From the NCBI GenBank assembly GCA_019637795.1, contig JAHBUY010000001.1, positions 1,013,001 to 1,077,000 of the forward strand: DNA of 64,000 nucleotides. The letters run 5' to 3'. The translations under genes and the position numbers were made by a program. Every line of letters starts with the position of its first letter. Positions within the stretch are counted from its first letter, which is position 1. Source of the stretch: a bacterium (GTDB lineage Bacteria; Desulfobacterota; Binatia; HRBIN30; CADEER01). The notes below the pieces were generated by a model that was not told the origin of the DNA, did not search any database, and worked only from the letters and a program-made list of their open reading frames with translations. Shown in pieces: positions 37,254 through 45,534 of the stretch.

Positions 37254-38909
37254 ATGAACACCAACTTCAATCTCGCCGAGATCAGCGAGGCGATCGCGGC
37301 GGCGATCCCGGAGCGCGAATGCCTCGTGTTCCGCGACCGCCGCTATAGCTGGGCGCAGTTCAACGAGCGGACGCGCCGGCTCGGCAACTACCTCGCCAGC
37401 CGCGGCCTGCGCTGCCGGCAGGAGCGCAGCGCGCTGCGGAACTTCGAGTCCGGCCAGGACCACCTCGGGCTCTATCTGCACAACTGCAACGAGTACCTCG
37501 AGGGCATGGTCGGCGCGTACAAGGCGCGGGTGGCGCCGTTCAACGTCAATTACCGCTACGTCGACGACGAGCTCATCTACCTGCTCAACGACGCCGACGC
37601 CCGCGCCCTGGTCTACCACGCGCGCTTCGCCCCCAACGTCGCCCGCATCCGCGGCGAGCTGCCCAACCTCGACGTGCTGATCCAGGTCGCCGACGAGTCC
37701 GGCCATGCGCTGCTGCCCGGCGCGGTCGACTACGAGGCGGCGCTGGCCGCGGCATCGCCCGAGCGACCCGCCCTCGCCTGGTCGCCCGACGACCTCTACA
37801 TCCTCTACACCGGCGGCACGACCGGCATGCCGAAGGGCGTGCTGTGGCGGCAGGAGGACATCTTCTTCGGCGCCCTCGGCGGCACGCCGACCATGGGCCC
37901 GAAGTTCGCCAGCGTCGACGCCATCGTCGAGGCGGCGCAGCAGGGCACCCTGCGCGCCTGCCCGGCGCCGCCGCTGATGCACGGCGCCGCGCACTGGATG
38001 GCGTTCATGACCCTGCACCAGGGGGGCACCGTGGTCATCCAGTCGATCCCCGAGCGGCTCGACCCCGACGACATCTGGTCGACCGTCGAGCGCGAGAAGG
38101 TGCGCTTCCTGGTCATCGTCGGCGACGCCTTCGGCCGGCCGCTGATCGACCAGCTCGACAAGAAGTCGTACGACCTCTCCGCCTTCGGCATCCTGCTCTC
38201 CGGCGGCGCCATCCTGACGCCGGCGCTCAAGGACGCCTTCCTCGAGCGCATCCCGCACCTGATGATCATCGACGGCTTCGGCGCCTCGGAGACCGGGGGC
38301 CAGGGCCAGCAGGTGTCGCTGGGCGGCGGCAAGGCGTCCACCGGCACCTTCCGCATGAACGAGGACACCGTCGTCCTGCGCCACGATCTCAGCGGCGTGC
38401 TCGAACCCGGCAGCGCCGAGTCCGGTTGGCTGGCGCGCAAGGGCCACGTGCCGCTCGGCTACTTCAAGGACGCCGAGAAGAGCGCCAAGACCTTCCCCAC
38501 CATCGGCGGCATGCGCTGGGCGGTGCCCGGCGATCACGCCACGGTGGCGGCCGATGGCACCATCACCGTCCTCGGCCGCGGCTCGGTGTCGATCAACTCC
38601 GGCGGCGAGAAGATCTACCCCGAGGAGGTGGAGAAGGCGCTCAAGCACCATCCGTCGGTGTACGACGCGGTCGTCGTCGGCACGCCGAACCAGCGCTTCG
38701 GGCAGCAGGTCACGGCCGTGGTGCAGACGCGCGCCGGCGAAGCCCCGACCGAGGACGAGCTCGCCGAGTTCGCCGCCCGCCACCTCGCCCGCTACAAGCT
38801 GCCGCGCGTCATCCTCTTCGTCGACGAGATGGTGCGCAGCCCGTCGGGCAAGGCCGACTACCGCTGGGCGAAGAAGCTCGCGTACGAGCGGCTGGGGATC
38901 AAAGAGTGA
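37254..38909 (+). CDS. Acyl-CoA synthetase (AMP-forming)
   Basis: The 551-residue ANL-superfamily ligase activates a carboxylic acid to acyl-CoA through an acyl-adenylate. It contains the P-loop LYTGGTTGMPKGVLWRQ (A3), the A5-like DGFGASETGGQGQ, A8-like VLGRGSVSINSGGEKIYPEEVE and the catalytic Lys in SPSGKADYRWAKK (A10). The pattern is close to actinobacterial FadD-like acyl-CoA synthetases acting on fatty, steroid or other acids; substrate unknown. TGGGAGG sits just before the ATG. HAD, heme-oxygenase-fold, FAD and SLC13 genes follow in the same direction. Confidence 0.92.
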   Translation: MNTNFNLAEISEAIAAAIPERECLVFRDRRYSWAQFNERTRRLGNYLASRGLRCRQERSALRNFESGQDHLGLYLHNCNEYLEGMVGAYKARVAPFNVNYRYVDDELIYLLNDADARALVYHARFAPNVARIRGELPNLDVLIQVADESGHALLPGAVDYEAALAAASPERPALAWSPDDLYILYTGGTTGMPKGVLWRQEDIFFGALGGTPTMGPKFASVDAIVEAAQQGTLRACPAPPLMHGAAHWMAFMTLHQGGTVVIQSIPERLDPDDIWSTVEREKVRFLVIVGDAFGRPLIDQLDKKSYDLSAFGILLSGGAILTPALKDAFLERIPHLMIIDGFGASETGGQGQQVSLGGGKASTGTFRMNEDTVVLRHDLSGVLEPGSAESGWLARKGHVPLGYFKDAEKSAKTFPTIGGMRWAVPGDHATVAADGTITVLGRGSVSINSGGEKIYPEEVEKALKHHPSVYDAVVVGTPNQRFGQQVTAVVQTRAGEAPTEDELAEFAARHLARYKLPRVILFVDEMVRSPSGKADYRWAKKLAYERLGIKE

Positions 38910-38964
38910 CCGACCACGGCGGCACGCGGCGGCGTACCGCGCGCCGCCGTGACCGCCGTGGCGC

Positions 38965-39633
38965 ATGCCGATGCCGCTCCTCGCCTTCGATCTCGACGGC
39001 GTCCTCTATTCCTCGGAGCCGTTTCTCGGCGAGGCGTATCGCGAGGCGATCGCGCACGTGAACGCGCGGCATCCCGGCGCGTTTCCGCGCGTGCCGGCGA
39101 CGCGGGAGATCCTCGCCCATGTCGGCTGGCCGATCCCGGTCATCTTCGCCAACCTGTTTCCCGATGCCGCTCCGGCGGCGCTCGCGGCGCTGCACGGCGA
39201 GACCGTGGAGGTGATCTGTCGCCGCGTCGCCGCCGGCGAGGGGATCCGCTACCCGCACGTGCCCGAGACGCTGCGCCGTCTCCATGATGCCGGGCATGCG
39301 CTGTGTGTCGCCTCCAACGGGCGCGCGCGCTACGTCGAGACCGTCCTCGCCACCTGCGGCGTCGCGGAGTTGTTCCTGCCGCGCATCACCGCCGACGACG
39401 TCGGCGACAAGACCGCCATCCTCCGCCACTACCTGGCGATTCTGCCCGCCGCGCCGCGGCGCACGGTGATGGTCGGCGACCGGGCGAGCGACGTCGAGGC
39501 GGCCCGCGCCGTCGGCTGCCACTTCGTCGGCTGCGACTACGGCCACGGCCATCGCCAGGAGATCGCCGCCGCCGGCCCCTTGGTCGCCGACTTCGCCGCC
39601 CTGCCGGCGGTCATCGCCGGCGTGCTCGGCTGA
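38965..39633 (+). CDS. HAD-family hydrolase
   Basis: This 222-residue phosphatase-like protein has the HAD motif I FDLDGVLYSSE (nucleophile Asp about residue 8), motif II VASNGRAR, a motif III Lys (DDVGDKTAI) and motif IV MVGDRASDVEAA. It matches the phosphoglycolate-phosphatase-like subgroup (HAD superfamily IA). It should hydrolyse a small phosphomonoester; the substrate is not predictable. It follows the acyl-CoA synthetase by 55 nt and precedes the heme-oxygenase-fold gene by 48 nt. Confidence 0.9.
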   Translation: MPMPLLAFDLDGVLYSSEPFLGEAYREAIAHVNARHPGAFPRVPATREILAHVGWPIPVIFANLFPDAAPAALAALHGETVEVICRRVAAGEGIRYPHVPETLRRLHDAGHALCVASNGRARYVETVLATCGVAELFLPRITADDVGDKTAILRHYLAILPAAPRRTVMVGDRASDVEAARAVGCHFVGCDYGHGHRQEIAAAGPLVADFAALPAVIAGVLG

Positions 39634-39663
39634 CCGCACCCGCTGTGGACCTCCGCCCCGCGC

Positions 39664-39681
39664 TGTGGTGAATTGCGCCCC
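39664..39681 (+). promoter_or_regulatory. Extended -10 element for the heme-oxygenase-fold gene
   Basis: TGTGGTGAAT (39664-39673) is followed by 8 nt and the ATG at 39682, and supports this start over the in-frame TTG at 39673. Confidence 0.5.
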
Positions 39682-40392
39682 ATGTCGCTGGTCGCCGACC
39701 GCGCCCTCAGCGCCCGCGAGTTGCTCGACGAGTGCGTCGCCTTCAAGCGCGAGCACGCGCCGCGCAGCCGCTTCCTGCGCGCCCTGGTCACCGGCGACTT
39801 GGACCGGCCGCAGCTCGAGCGCTGGGCGATGGACTTCTACTGGTACGTCGAGCCGGCGATCCCGACCATCGCCGCCTGGCTGTCGTCCGCCCCCACCCTG
39901 CCCGACCGCGAGGCCTACAAGCTGATCGCCCGCAACCTCGCCGGCGAGATGGGCTACATCCGCGAGGCCGAGCATCACGACCTCTACCTGCAGTTCTGCG
40001 CCGGTCTCGGCATCGGTCGCGAACGCCTGCTGGCGCACACGCCGCTCGCCTCGACCATCGGCGCCGCCTCGACCATGGGCTACTACTGCCGCAGTTCGTT
40101 CGCCGAGGGCCTCGGCGCCTTCGGCCTGGCGGTCGAGATGGACGTGCCGGGCCGGCCGAACGGCGCCCAGGTCCTGTGCGACGGCCTGTCGCGGCACTAC
40201 GGCTTCGACGACCAGGCGCTGGAGTTCTGGCGCATCCACGTCGCCGCCGAGGAGGAGCACGGCGAGAACGCCGAACGGGCCCTCCTGCTCTGCGGACAGA
40301 CGCGCGAGCAGCAGGCGCTCATCCGCCGCGCCTTCCGCTTCAGCGTCCTCGCCCACACCGCCATGACCGAGGGCTACGACCGCCTCCTCTGA
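39682..40392 (+). CDS. TenA/PqqC/CADD-like heme-oxygenase-fold protein, possible HDO diiron enzyme
   Basis: The 236-residue helical protein is of the TenA/PqqC/CADD type (FYWYVEPAIPTIAAWL, FAEGLGAFGLAVE). Possible iron ligands line up with the heme-oxygenase-like diiron oxidase (HDO) pattern: Glu in LAGEMGYIRE (about residue 89), His in EAEHHDLY (about 98-99), Glu in GLAVEMD (about 152) and H-x3-E-x2-H in RIHVAAEEEHGEN (about 186-193). Known relatives include CADD (p-aminobenzoate formation), UndA and SznF. The reaction here is unknown; PqqC-like cofactor-free oxidation is the alternative. It sits beside acyl-CoA synthetase and FAD oxidoreductase genes. Confidence 0.8.
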   Translation: MSLVADRALSARELLDECVAFKREHAPRSRFLRALVTGDLDRPQLERWAMDFYWYVEPAIPTIAAWLSSAPTLPDREAYKLIARNLAGEMGYIREAEHHDLYLQFCAGLGIGRERLLAHTPLASTIGAASTMGYYCRSSFAEGLGAFGLAVEMDVPGRPNGAQVLCDGLSRHYGFDDQALEFWRIHVAAEEEHGENAERALLLCGQTREQQALIRRAFRFSVLAHTAMTEGYDRLL

Positions 40393-40492
40393 CGACGATC
40401 GCACCACGAAGTTGCGCGGAGGCGCGGCGCCGGACGTCAGGCCACGGCAGTCGATGGAACGCTCCCTGCCTCCGCGGTGAAAGGTCCGCGCT

Positions 40493-41974
40493 GTGACCCG
40501 CTCCCTGTCCGACCGCCACGCCATCATCATCGGTTCCGGCATCACCGGCCTCGCCGCGGCGCGCGTGCTCTCCGATCGCGGCGCGCGCGTCACCATCCTC
40601 GAGCGCGACGCCGAGCCCGAGGCCGCCGATCCGGCCGGCGCCTTCACCCACTGGCAGCGCAAGGGCGCGCCGCAGGTGCGCCACTCGCACGCCTTCCTCG
40701 GCCGCCTGCGCAAGCTGCTGCGGGAGAAGTATCCCGACCTGCTCGACGGCCTGCTGGCCGCCGGCGCCGCCGAGCTCGACATGCTGTCGCGGCCGCCGCT
40801 GACCCTGCCGCCGCTGGCGCCCGAGCCGGGCGACGTCGACCTCGTCGCCCTCGGCTGCCGGCGGACGACGTTCGAGTGGGTGGTGCGGCGCAACGTGCTC
40901 GCCCGCCCCGGCGTCACCCTGCTCGGCGGCGCACAGATGCGCGGCCTGGTCGCCGAACCCGGCACGCCGCCGCGGGTAACCGGGGTCCGCTTCGCGCGCG
41001 ACGGCGCGGAGGAGACGCTGGCCGGCGATCTCGTGATCGACGCCAGCGGCCGCCAGTCGAAGGGCCCGGCGTGGCTGGAGGCGATCGGCGCCGCGGCCCC
41101 GCCCGAGGAGCTCGAGCCGTCCGGGGTCGTGTACTACACCCGCTTCTACCGCTTCCGCCCCGGCGCGGTGGAGCCGCCGCGCAGCCCGCATCCGGCGGCG
41201 GCCGACTACAACTGGGTGAAGTACGCGATCTTCCCGGCCGACGGCGGCACCTTCTCCATCACCTTCGCCATCCCGCTCGCCTTCCCGCGCCTCAAGGTGC
41301 TGGCCAACGTCGCCGCGTTCGACGTCATGACCCGCGCCCTGCCGGCGCTGGCGCCGTGGGTCGACCCGGCGGTGTCGGAGCCGATCGGCGACCCGCAGCA
41401 CCCGGTGCAGGCGATGGGCGGCCTGATCAACCGCCTGCGCCGCTTCGTCGTCGACGGCCGGCCGCTGGCGCGCGGGTTCTTCGTCCTCGGCGATGCCGCG
41501 TACTGCACCAACCCGCTCTACGGCCGCGGCTGCGCCCAGGCGTTCCTGCACGCCGACCTGCTCGGCGAGGCGCTCGACGCCCACCCCGCCGATCTCGCCG
41601 CCGCCGCCGCGGCGCTCGACCGCGCGGCCCGCGCCGCCATCGAGCCGTTCTACCGCGCCTCGATCCTCGCCGACCGCGAGGCGGTGCGCAAAGCCGAGGG
41701 CCGCCAACCGCGCACCTGGAGCGGCCGGCTGCGCGCCCGCTACTTCGACGAGGGCGTCGCCATCGCCACCCGCTGCGACCCGGTCGTGTTCCGCGCCTTC
41801 GTGCGCATGTTCAACATGCTCGAGACCCCCGAGCAGGCCTTCGGCAATCCGCGCGTGCTCTGGCGCTCGCTGCGCGTCATGCTGCGCGGCGCCCGGCGCA
41901 ACGCGCCCTACCAGTTGCCGCCGCCGCCGGACCGCGAGGCGACGATCGGCCGCTGCGAGGCCGCCGTCGCCTGA
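40493..41974 (+). CDS. FAD-dependent oxidoreductase/monooxygenase-like protein
   Basis: This 493-residue flavoprotein has an N-terminal FAD Rossmann motif (AIIIGSGITGLAAARVLSDRGARVTILERD), an inner DLVIDASGRQSKGP and the second FAD motif GFFVLGDAAYCTNPLYGRGCAQAF, as in the PHBH/tryptophan-halogenase-like superfamily. The W-W-x-I-P halogenase signature is not seen. Its substrate is unknown. The GTG at 40493 opens directly on the family N-terminus. It is followed 24 nt later by the SLC13 permease, so co-expression is likely. Confidence 0.85.
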   Translation: MTRSLSDRHAIIIGSGITGLAAARVLSDRGARVTILERDAEPEAADPAGAFTHWQRKGAPQVRHSHAFLGRLRKLLREKYPDLLDGLLAAGAAELDMLSRPPLTLPPLAPEPGDVDLVALGCRRTTFEWVVRRNVLARPGVTLLGGAQMRGLVAEPGTPPRVTGVRFARDGAEETLAGDLVIDASGRQSKGPAWLEAIGAAAPPEELEPSGVVYYTRFYRFRPGAVEPPRSPHPAAADYNWVKYAIFPADGGTFSITFAIPLAFPRLKVLANVAAFDVMTRALPALAPWVDPAVSEPIGDPQHPVQAMGGLINRLRRFVVDGRPLARGFFVLGDAAYCTNPLYGRGCAQAFLHADLLGEALDAHPADLAAAAAALDRAARAAIEPFYRASILADREAVRKAEGRQPRTWSGRLRARYFDEGVAIATRCDPVVFRAFVRMFNMLETPEQAFGNPRVLWRSLRVMLRGARRNAPYQLPPPPDREATIGRCEAAVA

Positions 41975-41998
41975 GCGGCGCGGCCCGCCGACCGATCG

Positions 41999-43765
41999 AT
42001 GACCTGGGAAGCGTGGCTCACCGTCGGCGTCATCGTCGGCACGCTCGGCGCCCTCGTCTTCACCAGTTACGCCGCCGACCTGGTCGTGCTGACCGGCCTC
42101 GGCGTGCTGCTGGCGAGCGGCGTGCTGACGCCGCAGCAGGCCTTCGTCGGCTTCGCCAACGAGGGACTCGTCACCGTGGCCGTGCTGTTCATCGTCGCCG
42201 CCGCGCTGCGCGACACCGGCGGGATGACGCGCCTCACCCAACGGATCCTCGGCATCCCCCGCTCCGTCGTCGGCGCCCAACTGCGGCTGATGCTGCCGGT
42301 CGCCGCCATGAGCGCATTCATGAACAACACGCCGCTGGTGGCGATGATGCTGCCGGTGGTCGACGACTGGTCGCGCAAGGCGCGCCTGTCGGCCTCGAAG
42401 CTGATGATCCCGCTCAGCTACGCCTCGATCCTCGGCGGCACCTTCACGCTCATCGGCACCAGCACCAATCTCGTCGTCAACGGCCTGCTCATCCGCGCCG
42501 GGCACCCCGGCATGTCGATGTTCGAACTCAGTTGGGTCGGCGGCCCCAGCGCGCTCGCCGGCATCGCCTTCGTCATCGCCTGCGGCCGCTGGCTGCTGCC
42601 CGACCGCCTGCCGGTGGTGAGCGTGCGCGACGACGCCCGCCGCTACACGGTCGAGATGATCGTCGAGGCCGGCAGCCCGCTCGCCGGCCAGTCGATCGAA
42701 GCGGCCGGCCTGCGCCATCTCCCGGGCATGTTCCTGATCGAGATCGAGCGCGACGGCGAGGCGCGGCCGGCGGTCGGCCCCGAGGAACGCCTGCGCGAGC
42801 AGGACCGCCTGGTGTTCGCCGGCGTGGTGGAATCGGTGGTCGACCTGCAGAAGATCCGCGGCCTGGCCCCCGCCACCAATCAGGTCTTCAAGCTCGACGC
42901 CCCGCGCGAGCGCCGGGTGATGACCGAGGCGGTCGTCTCCGACACCTGCCCGCTGATCGGCAAGAGCGTGCGCGACGGCGAGTTCCGCTCGGTCTACAAC
43001 GCGGTGATCATCGCCGTCGCCCGCAACGGCGAGCTGCTGCGCCAGCGCATCGGCGACATCGTCCTGCGCGCCGGCGACACGCTGCTGCTGGAGGCGCCGG
43101 CCTCGTTCGCCCGCGAACAGCGCGACTCGCGCGACTTCTACCTGGTCAGCCAGGTCGCCGGCTCGGTGGCGCCGCGCCACGAGAAGGCCTGGCTGGCGGT
43201 GCTCATCCTGCTCGCCATGGTGACGGCGGCGACCACCGGCCTCCTGCCGATGGTGACGGCGGCGATGCTCGCCGCCGGCCTGATGGTCGGCACGCGCTGC
43301 GTCAACTGGGGCGCGGCCAAGCGCGCGCTCGACCTGCGCGTGCTGCTGATCATCGGCGCCACCCTGGCGATCGGCACCGCGCTCGAGACGAGCGGCGGCG
43401 CGCAGACGATCGCCGGCGGCCTCATCCGCCTGGGCGGCAACGACCCCTGGGTGCTGCTGGTCGTCGTCTACGGCGTCACCATGCTGTTCACCGAGCTGAT
43501 CACCAACAACGCCGCCGCCGCCCTGGTGTTCCCCATCGCCATGGCCACCGCCGAGGGCATCGGCGTCAATCCGCGCCCCTTCGCCATCGCCATCGCCATG
43601 GCCGCGTCGGCGAGCTTCTCCACCCCGATCGGCTACCAGACCAACCTCATGGTGCTCGGCCCCGGCGGCTACCGCTTCACCGACTTCTTCCGCATCGGCG
43701 TGCCGCTCAACCTGCTGATGTGGCTCCTGTCGTCCCTGATCATCCCCCGCGTGTGGCCGTTCTGA
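41999..43765 (+). CDS. SLC13-family permease with two TrkA-C (RCK_C) domains
   Basis: The 588-residue membrane protein has the DASS/SLC13 (CitT/ArsB-like) fold with about 10-12 helices. The signature repeats are MSAFMNNTPLVAMMLPVV with LIGTSTNLVVNGLL in the first half and ELITNNAAAALVFPIA with STPIGYQTNLMVLGPGGY in the second. Two TrkA-C domains sit in the central loop (about 214-287 and 307-370). Such proteins move sulfate, dicarboxylates or related anions with Na+. Its 3' end overlaps the end of the convergent TetR gene by about 97 nt. Confidence 0.92.
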   Translation: MTWEAWLTVGVIVGTLGALVFTSYAADLVVLTGLGVLLASGVLTPQQAFVGFANEGLVTVAVLFIVAAALRDTGGMTRLTQRILGIPRSVVGAQLRLMLPVAAMSAFMNNTPLVAMMLPVVDDWSRKARLSASKLMIPLSYASILGGTFTLIGTSTNLVVNGLLIRAGHPGMSMFELSWVGGPSALAGIAFVIACGRWLLPDRLPVVSVRDDARRYTVEMIVEAGSPLAGQSIEAAGLRHLPGMFLIEIERDGEARPAVGPEERLREQDRLVFAGVVESVVDLQKIRGLAPATNQVFKLDAPRERRVMTEAVVSDTCPLIGKSVRDGEFRSVYNAVIIAVARNGELLRQRIGDIVLRAGDTLLLEAPASFAREQRDSRDFYLVSQVAGSVAPRHEKAWLAVLILLAMVTAATTGLLPMVTAAMLAAGLMVGTRCVNWGAAKRALDLRVLLIIGATLAIGTALETSGGAQTIAGGLIRLGGNDPWVLLVVVYGVTMLFTELITNNAAAALVFPIAMATAEGIGVNPRPFAIAIAMAASASFSTPIGYQTNLMVLGPGGYRFTDFFRIGVPLNLLMWLLSSLIIPRVWPF

Positions 43766-44406
43766 GCGGCGGGCAGGCCGCCGCCGCCCTCGGGCAGGGG
43801 CTGGCGGGCGAGCGCGTCCGCCGCGCGGGCGTCCACTCCGAGGCCGCGCAGGATGGTGGCGGCGACGTCGCTGGCGTGCTCGGCGCCGGCGCGGCCCTCG
43901 AGGACGGTGCGCATGCCAGCCAGGACGGTCCCCTGCACGAGGTCGATCGCCGCCGCCTCCGAGACGTAGCGCAGGCGCCGGCGGCGGCGGCCGCGGCGCA
44001 GGTCGTCGAGCAGCGGCGTCGCCGTGCGGTCGACCAGCAGGGGCGTGGTCGCCCACACCCGCAGCAACGCCCGCCCCCAGGTCGCCTCCGCGATCGCCTT
44101 GAGCACGAACCGCCGGGCCCCGATCGCCACCCGCCGCGCCGGATCGTCGATCCCCGTCATGCTGGCGGTGATGTCCTCGAACAGGCGTTCGGCGAGCGCC
44201 AGGCTGGCCGCCGCCACCAGGTCCTCGCGGCTGCGGAAGTAGTTGTAGAAGGTGCCGTTGGAGACGCCCGCCTCGGCCGCCACCTCGTGCAACGCGGCGC
44301 CGCCGGCCCCCTTGCGGGCGAACACGCGCAGCGCCGCATCGAGCAGCAGTCGGCGGGTGCGGTCGCGCGCCCGGCTCGGCGGCCGGCGGCGGGCGGGGAC
44401 GGGCAT
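43669..44406 (-). CDS. TetR-family regulator next to the aromatic-degradation cluster
   Basis: The 245-residue regulator has a TetR DNA-binding domain (about 15-63: RRLLLDAALRVFARKGAGGAALHEVAAEAG then VSNGTFYNYFRSREDLV). It is divergent from the FAH/dioxygenase/hydroxylase genes and 92 bp away, so it probably controls them. Its last about 32 codons (QNGHTRGMIRDDRSHISRL...) lie antisense within the SLC13 gene and look unlike a TetR tail. The stop may have been lost and the protein extended into the neighbour. Confidence 0.88.
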   Translation of the reverse strand: MPVPARRRPPSRARDRTRRLLLDAALRVFARKGAGGAALHEVAAEAGVSNGTFYNYFRSREDLVAAASLALAERLFEDITASMTGIDDPARRVAIGARRFVLKAIAEATWGRALLRVWATTPLLVDRTATPLLDDLRRGRRRRRLRYVSEAAAIDLVQGTVLAGMRTVLEGRAGAEHASDVAATILRGLGVDARAADALARQPLPEGGGGLPAAQNGHTRGMIRDDRSHISRLSGTPMRKKSVKR

Positions 44407-44436
44407 GGCCCCGACTACCCGTTGAATGAGGGATCA

Positions 44437-44449
44437 GTCAAGAATTGAC
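44437..44449. promoter_or_regulatory. Candidate TetR operator
   Basis: GTCAA-GAA-TTGAC is a 13-bp inverted repeat in the AT-richer space between the divergent TetR and FAH-family genes. It is the only clear palindrome there, so it is the best operator candidate. Confidence 0.45.
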
Positions 44450-44498
44450 AGATTTCTCAACTCGCGATAGCCGTGCGCACCAAGGGAGGATCGACGGC

Positions 44499-45335
44499 AT
44501 GCGTTACGCGAATCTCGCCGGCCGCGCCGTGCTGCTGCACGACGACCGGGCCCTCGACATCGAACGCGCCTCGCGCGGACGTTTCACCGCCGACCCGCAG
44601 GCGCTGTACGCCGACTGGGCGGCGCTGCGCGCGTGGGCGCGCGACGTCGATGCGACCGCCGCCCAGCCCTACGCGGTCGCCGAGCTCGGCGCGCCGGCGC
44701 CGCGGCCGACGCAGGTGTTCGGCATCGGCTTGAACTACCGCGACCACGCCGCCGAGTCGGGCATGCCGCTGCCGGAGCGCCCGGCGACGTTCACCAAGTT
44801 CCCCACCTGTCTCACCGGCCCCGAGGCGCGCGTGGCGCTGCCGTCGCCGGCGGTGGACTGGGAAGTGGAGCTGGTGGTGGTGATCGGCGCGCGCGCCCAT
44901 CGCGTCGCCGAGGCCGACGCCTGGCAGCACGTCGCCGGGCTCACCGTGGGCCAGGATCTGTCCGAGCGCGTCGTGCAGTGGTCCGGCGGCGGCCAGTTCT
45001 CGCTCGGCAAGTCCTTTCCCGGCTTCGGACCGATGGGGCCGTGGCTGGTGACGCCGGACGAGCTCGCCGACCCCGACGACCTCGAGCTCGGCTGCGAGAT
45101 CGCCGGCGAGGTGCTGCAGAAGGGGCGCACGTCGGACATGGTGTTCAGCGTGCCGCGCCTGATCGCCGAGCTCTCGGCGGTGCTGCCGCTGCTGCCCGGG
45201 GACGTGATCTTCACCGGCACGCCGGCGGGCATCGGCGCGACCCGCAAGCCGCCGCGCTTCCTGCAGCCCGGCGAGGAGCTGCACAGTTGGATCGCCGGCA
45301 TCGGCAGCCTGCACACGACCTTGGTGAGCGAATGA
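44499..45335 (+). CDS. Fumarylacetoacetate hydrolase family protein
   Basis: This 278-residue FAH-family enzyme shows QVFGIGLNYRDHAAESGM, the metal ligands in VDWEVELVVVIG and VGQDLSERVVQ, and the terminal IFTGTPAGIGATR. The family includes 2-oxo-hydroxypentadienoate hydratases, acylpyruvases and FAA hydrolases that cleave or hydrate ring-fission products. I chose the ATG at 44499 because AAGGGAGGA lies 8 nt upstream. It heads a likely operon with an extradiol dioxygenase and an MhpA-like hydroxylase, so it probably processes the cleavage product of that pathway. Confidence 0.9.
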   Translation: MRYANLAGRAVLLHDDRALDIERASRGRFTADPQALYADWAALRAWARDVDATAAQPYAVAELGAPAPRPTQVFGIGLNYRDHAAESGMPLPERPATFTKFPTCLTGPEARVALPSPAVDWEVELVVVIGARAHRVAEADAWQHVAGLTVGQDLSERVVQWSGGGQFSLGKSFPGFGPMGPWLVTPDELADPDDLELGCEIAGEVLQKGRTSDMVFSVPRLIAELSAVLPLLPGDVIFTGTPAGIGATRKPPRFLQPGEELHSWIAGIGSLHTTLVSE

Positions 45336-45390
45336 GGCATCGCGCGGAGAACGGGCGCCGCGGCAGCGGCGCCCTGCAGAGAGTTCAGAG

Positions 45391-45530
45391 CAGGCGCCGC
45401 TGTCGCGGCGGCCTGCAGGGCCAGAACAGGCGCCGCTGTCGCGGCGCCCTGCAGGGCCAGAACAGGCGCCGCTGTCGCGGCGCCCTGCAGGGCCAGAACA
45501 GGCGCCGCTGTCGCGGCGCCCTGCAGGGGG
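45391..45530 (+). repeat. 36-bp palindromic tandem repeat, four copies
   Basis: The unit, beginning CAGGCGCCGCTGTCGCGG, starts at 45391, 45427, 45463 and 45499. A degenerate half-unit lies just before (about 45346-45380). Each unit contains a perfect stem GGCGCCGC-TGTC-GCGGCGCC and the palindrome CCTGCAGG. The array fills the space between the FAH and dioxygenase genes and ends 4 nt before the next ATG, so it may modulate readthrough or mRNA stability. There are no variable spacers. Confidence 0.9.
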
Positions 45531-45534
45531 TTCC

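Noticed and set aside
40493..41974. Flavin-dependent halogenase
   Set aside because: The FAD folds fit, but the WxWxIP motif and the catalytic Lys region of halogenases are not visible.
45391..45530. CRISPR array
   Set aside because: The 36-bp units abut with no variable spacers and no cas gene is nearby; it is a tandem repeat.
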